A DNA stretch of 8,644 nt from Promethearchaeota archaeon (GTDB lineage: Archaea > Asgardarchaeota > Lokiarchaeia > Sigynarchaeales > MK-D1): NCBI GenBank assembly GCA_016839385.1, contig JAEOUK010000132.1:1-8644 (forward strand), written 5' to 3'. Positions 7,301 to 8,644 of the stretch are shown piece after piece (positions within the stretch are counted from its first letter, which is position 1; each line of letters begins with the position of its first letter). A model generated the notes under the pieces. That model saw only the letters and a program-made list of their open reading frames with translations. It did not search any database and was not told where the DNA came from. Both the position numbers and the translations under genes were made by a program.

Positions 7301-8643
7301 TTCGAACTTATAATATTGCTGAAAAAGCACTTAATCATTATAAATTTAGGATGTTTTCCTATGCACCAAGATTAAGAGCAAGAGAAATTCCATTGATGAT
7401 TGGTAAATATCAGAATTCAGAAAAATTAATTGCATATAAGGATTTTATTACACCAAAATACAGTTTTATGGCATCCTTGTCTTATATTATTGCAAGTTTT
7501 GCGATTTCAGCAGTTCTCTATGAATCTTGGTTTTCAAATTACATAGTAAATTATGCACAAGAATTAGAATCTCTTTCCATTAGTCTAACAGATTTTTCAA
7601 CATTATGGAATCATCCTATGGGAATTCAGTTCATTCTTTTTGTAGCTATTCCTGTTGCTGTAGTTGTAATTTTCGGCTTTATTTTGTTTTATCAAGATAA
7701 ACATATTTTAAAATTAGTTCGACCAATTACCCGAAATATCTATTTGATTATTTTTTGGGTTCTCTTTTCTGTTTGTCTCGTGTTTTATGCTTTTGCTTTA
7801 TTACAACTATTAGAAGGAATAAGTTACTCGAATTTAATTACTCCTATCATGATTGTGTTAATTGCTATCTCCCAGTATTACACTATATATTTGATTACAG
7901 ATATTGCAATTCATTCAACGAAAAATATGGATAAACTGGAATCGGTTTTTCCCTCATTAGACTTAGAGACCAAATCACATAGTGAACTAATGGAAATGTT
8001 AGCAAAAATAGAACCACGAAGTCTCAAAATTGTGAAAAGTTTTAATTTGATATTTGCAGTTATAATTTACACAACTATTTCGGTTGTAGCATATGTTTTG
8101 GTATATGTACCAACTCAGTCAGTCATTATCTCTTTGTGTTCTGCGTTATTAATATTTTATGCACAATCAGAATTAAATTATTATGTACTTAAAGCTTTCA
8201 CGAACAATGTAAATTTCTTCTATACTCTGATATCTTGGCTTTCATTTTCATTAATGCTATCTCTAATACTTCCAATTACATTATGGAATTCAGGAGCGTA
8301 TTGGGTTATTAATGCGGGTGTACCTTTTATAATTTATTTAACACAAGGATTCTACGTTATGTGTGGAATCACTATATTCTTATTGTTTTCATTTATTACA
8401 GTAGCTATATTACGGCGAAAGATATCTGATTATGATATCAAGTATTACTGGCTTAAGTATGTAAGAATGCTAATGTATATTTCGGTAACATTAACGATTT
8501 TTCTTTTATTGCTCCCCACGTCTTGGTTGTTAGCACTTTTCATAGGAAGCACGATACTCTATTTTGAAATGGTTATAGAACGCTATTTGCCTATTTTTAT
8601 GGATAAAACTACTCGGTTGATTAGAAGTATAGCTGCATTTTCA
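1..8643 (+). CDS. Giant multi-spanning membrane protein of unknown function, partial at both ends
   Basis: One frame is open from the first base to the last complete codon, giving 2881 residues with neither start nor stop, so the full protein is larger. The first in-frame ATG is at base 604 (residue 202), but coding continues unbroken upstream of it with the same hydrophobic hairpin pattern, so the true start lies outside the window. The sequence is dominated by Ile, Leu, Phe, Val, Ser and Tyr, arranged as about 76 probable membrane helices in hairpins. Short loops rich in Lys and Arg alternate with short uncharged turns, and six longer hydrophilic loops interrupt the array. I see no Walker A motif, protease, kinase, glycosyltransferase or transporter signature, and no signal peptide can be judged because the N-terminus is missing. 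Codon use looks uniform from end to end, arguing against a chimeric assembly. The coding call is near certain; the function is unknown. Confidence 0.96.
1327..1548 (+). other. Soluble loop A (residues 443-516)
   Basis: This is the first long hydrophilic interruption of the array, about 74 residues. It starts right after a hydrophobic helix with PQKWILQAINANR. It continues through a charged stretch (TSRKINILERSTRLHL, residues 464-479), then a segment with alternating polar and hydrophobic residues (GESGEIELNVPVISEFIIN, 482-500) that could form beta strands, and ends in an amphipathic helix (SEKFYGLQNTLEKF, 501-514) leading into the next membrane helix. Its basic flanks place it on the inferred cytoplasmic side. 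I do not recognise a domain, and it is long enough for a small fold or a partner-docking site. Confidence 0.7.
1549..2124 (+). other. Membrane block 2 (residues 517-708), about 6 helices
   Basis: Three helical hairpins lie between soluble loops A and B. The basic turns are near residues 564-577 (LSKMMIITDRLK) and 630-638 (LKKRLVERS), 66 residues apart. The extracytoplasmic turns are short: around 538-542, around 595-605 (with P595 and P603), and around 665-675 (SSIAKLEGT). The block contains an eight-A run at 1887-1894, which is simply Leu-Lys-Lys-Arg coding and does not break the frame. No catalytic or transport motif is visible. Confidence 0.72.
2125..2319 (+). other. Soluble loop B (residues 709-773), helical and charged
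   Basis: This is a roughly 65-residue hydrophilic loop. After a basic membrane-edge segment (KYNILVLRRNP, 709-719) comes an acidic pair of short helices with a glycine break: SSEELQEKGITGDEVEFLKK, residues 725-744. A Gln- and Lys-rich amphipathic helix follows (QKQTELQLKQRLKIL, 749-763) and leads into the next membrane helix. The helix-turn-helix look suggests a small compact fold or coiled-coil stalk, but I cannot assign it to a family. Flanking charges place it on the inferred cytoplasmic side. Confidence 0.7.
2320..5382 (+). other. Membrane block 3 (residues 774-1794), about 32 helices
   Basis: This is the longest uninterrupted part of the array: about 16 hairpins over roughly 1020 residues with no soluble loop longer than about 30 residues. 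Basic loops lie near residues 822, 882, 950, 1016, 1077, 1169, 1228, 1291, 1363, 1430, 1491, 1544, 1601, 1675, 1729 and 1789, an average spacing of about 64. The 1077-1169 gap is longer (about 92). Opposite turns often carry proline (P801, P859, P990, P1050, P1209, P1343, P1385, P1453, P1522, P1640, P1714). Glutamates occur within hydrophobic helices at E1318, E1450 and E1517. Tryptophan is frequent near helix ends, as in DAAWWLWLF (1376-1384). Confidence 0.75.
2857..2913 (+). other. Strongly basic loop (residues 953-971)
   Basis: This short loop, FQKETSLRRYYRTYNRSYP, is the most positively charged turn in the window, with five or six basic residues and several tyrosines packed between two membrane helices. 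It is a firm anchor for orienting the topology with this side in the cytoplasm. The Arg/Tyr-rich make-up would also suit contact with phospholipid head groups or nucleic acid, but nothing in the sequence proves such a role. Confidence 0.6.
5383..5571 (+). other. Soluble loop C (residues 1795-1857)
   Basis: This is a roughly 63-residue hydrophilic loop. It begins with an amphipathic helix (TQKYIDITNQMIDMGISDF, 1797-1815), passes through a short acidic duplication (TDEPTDEL, 1821-1828), then a charged helix (MEQQKEIGQKLIHAYEILPK, 1829-1848), and ends with a basic membrane-edge segment (IPKKMAKVY, 1852-1860). The pattern is amphipathic helix, acidic turn, charged helix, basic re-entry. Soluble loop F looks alike in outline (acidic Met/Leu-rich helix, then a basic re-entry). 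No family is recognised. Confidence 0.7.
5461..5484 (+). repeat. 12-base tandem duplication, two copies
   Basis: ACAGATGAACCT is followed directly by ACAGATGAACTT; 11 of 12 bases match. The duplication is in frame and encodes the acidic TDEP-TDEL pair in soluble loop C. It looks like a recent small slippage expansion in a loop that tolerates length change. Confidence 0.85.
5572..6108 (+). other. Membrane block 4 (residues 1858-2036), about 6 helices
   Basis: Three hairpins lie between soluble loops C and D. Basic turns are near residues 1904-1920 (EFNKARGIFGNP, then IRVTR) and 1980-1993 (NWIKFYNK). Extracytoplasmic turns contain P1880 and P1945. A glycine-rich helix (GFLAGLGLFLG, 2002-2012) suggests tight helix packing. 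Its length and hairpin number match block 2, which also sits between two soluble loops. Confidence 0.72.
6109..6525 (+). other. Long acidic soluble loop D (residues 2037-2175)
   Basis: This is the largest hydrophilic segment in the window, about 139 residues. It opens with a basic helix (KMHHKQVDANLRLLAKSA, 2037-2054). Residues 2061-2143 then carry about 26 Asp/Glu against very few Lys/Arg and include a Pro-rich patch (TPIPIQPPSE, 2086-2095), typical of a disordered acidic linker. A second charged helix (DELAHTLKLLAKQDKRSKIL, 2143-2162) leads back to the membrane. The first and last helices share LLAKxxxxS-like wording (LRLLAKSAS and LKLLAKQDKRS), so they may pair or be duplicated. The loop is inferred to be cytoplasmic and to serve as a docking or charge-screening segment. 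No known domain is recognised. Confidence 0.8.
6526..7281 (+). other. Membrane block 5 (residues 2176-2427), about 8 helices
   Basis: Four hairpins follow the acidic loop. Basic turns lie near residues 2221-2233 (NIKKLIPVGYR), 2301-2320 (VQTKNINLQKP, then LEKW) and 2361-2376 (LEKYVLKIFNRLTRAR). Turns on the other side contain P2194, P2250 and P2398. One of these is long for this protein: residues 2257-2281, with KLIGDGSVLPVGTYNIP. It is therefore one of few sizeable segments exposed on the extracytoplasmic side. The 2355-2374 segment matches the end of the window (2853-2872) and is discussed as a possible repeat unit. Confidence 0.72.
7081..7113 (+). repeat. Diverged hairpin-loop motif, copy at residues 2361-2371
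   Basis: LEKYVLKIFNR is the reference copy. LNYYVLKAFTN (residues 2725-2735, bases 8173-8205) matches it at 6 of 11 positions without gaps, including YVLK. LDYRAMKFLNR (821-831, bases 2461-2493) matches at L, K, N and R, with conservative changes elsewhere. All three occupy the same structural position: the cytoplasmic turn directly after the second helix of a hairpin. The match is short and could partly reflect shared composition, so common descent is inferred, not shown. Confidence 0.5.
7282..7458 (+). other. Soluble loop E (residues 2428-2486), basic
   Basis: This loop of about 59 residues is rich in Lys, Arg and Tyr: QLKNEKIVRTYNIAEKALNH (2427-2446), then YKFRMFSYAPRLRAREIP (2447-2464) and KYQNSEKLIAYKDFITPK (2469-2486). 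Unlike loop D it is net positive, so the two could in principle attract each other on the same face of the membrane. It probably holds a first helix, an Arg-rich stretch and a short helix before the next membrane segment. No domain is recognised. Confidence 0.7.
7459..7905 (+). other. Membrane block 6 (residues 2487-2635), about 4 helices with one long outer loop
   Basis: Two hairpins lie between soluble loops E and F. The first encloses an unusually long extracytoplasmic loop, residues 2508-2541 (ESWFSNYIVNYAQELESLS, then DFSTLWNHPMG), which carries several acidic residues and no Lys or Arg. That fits the positive-inside assignment. The basic turn between the hairpins is QDKHILKLVRPITRN (2565-2579). 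The second hairpin contains an acidic residue near its turn (LLEGISYSN, 2604-2612). Confidence 0.7.
7906..8040 (+). other. Soluble loop F (residues 2636-2680)
   Basis: This is a loop of about 45 residues: IHSTKNMDKLESVFPSLDLE (2637-2656) followed by a Met/Leu/Glu-rich helix (SHSELMEMLAKIEPRSLKIV, 2659-2678), then a direct entry into the next membrane helix. In outline it resembles the second half of soluble loop C (acidic helix containing ELME or LMEQ, then a Pro, then a basic edge). It is inferred to be cytoplasmic; no function can be assigned. Confidence 0.68.
8041..8643 (+). other. Membrane block 7 (residues 2681-2881), about 6 helices, cut by window end
   Basis: The last visible block has basic turns near residues 2725-2737 (LNYYVLKAFTNN), 2805-2822 (RRKISDYDIKYYWLKYVR) and 2861-2876 (RYLPIFMDKTTRLIR). 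Turns on the opposite side have P2704, P2778 and P2839, the last two in the recurring form Leu-(Ile/Leu)-Leu-Pro. The stretch 2785-2804 is hydrophobic for long enough to hold one extra helix, so the count is uncertain. The array clearly continues past the window because the final residues are the start of another loop-to-helix transition. Confidence 0.7.
8557..8616 (+). repeat. Hairpin-loop segment 2853-2872 matching 2355-2374
   Basis: The segment LYFEMVIERYLPIFMDKTTR aligns without gaps to LFAEAVLEKYVLKIFNRLTR (bases 7063-7122), 498 residues earlier. Identities are L, E, V, E, Y, T and R, with conservative pairs F/Y, L/I, K/R, N/D and R/K. Both span the end of a membrane helix, an internal Glu, the basic turn and the start of the next helix. 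This is the best internal match I found by eye and supports descent from a common hairpin. Confidence 0.55.
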
Positions 8644-8644
8644 A

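Noticed and set aside
1..8643. Fusion of several known transporters (for example 12-helix units)
   Set aside because: No transporter signature motif was recognised, soluble loops do not fall at regular 12-helix intervals, and the two-helix period runs through without obvious joints. Only a profile search could exclude this fully.

Overview
The whole window lies inside one protein-coding gene. On the + strand, the frame that begins at base 1 stays open to base 8643: 2881 consecutive sense codons, with no stop, no frameshift and neither end of the gene in view. I translated this frame line by line. At roughly 30% G+C (estimated by eye), random sequence should give a stop about every 13 codons, so the frame is certainly coding. 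There is no intergenic DNA, promoter, terminator, RNA gene, mobile element or CRISPR array.

The product is a giant polytopic membrane protein. By eye it contains about 76 hydrophobic segments of 18-25 residues. They pair into helical hairpins, with a short basic loop roughly every 55-75 residues (typically about 64). By the positive-inside rule these loops face the cytoplasm. The opposite turns are short and often contain proline. Layout by residue: 1-442, about 14 membrane helices; 443-516, soluble loop A; 517-708, about 6 helices; 709-773, soluble loop B; 774-1794, about 32 helices without a large break; 1795-1857, soluble loop C; 1858-2036, about 6 helices; 2037-2175, a long and very acidic soluble loop D; 2176-2427, about 8 helices; 2428-2486, soluble loop E; 2487-2635, about 4 helices; 2636-2680, soluble loop F; 2681-2881, about 6 helices running off the window. 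All the large soluble loops fall on the inferred cytoplasmic side. Some hairpins share weak sequence similarity (residues 821-831, 2361-2371, 2725-2735 and 2853-2872), which hints that the array grew by duplication of a hairpin unit and then diverged.

I do not recognise a known family, enzyme motif, nucleotide-binding motif or transporter signature in any of the 2881 residues. The host looks like an AT-rich prokaryote: there are no introns, codons end mostly in A or T, Leu is often TTA, and Arg is mostly AGA or CGA. Very large uncharacterised genes of this sort are known from Asgard archaea and from some uncultivated bacterial phyla such as Omnitrophota. An Asgard-like archaeon is my first guess, but the window holds no taxonomic marker and this is weak inference. 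The protein's role cannot be read from the sequence. A membrane-embedded scaffold with cytoplasmic docking loops is one possibility.
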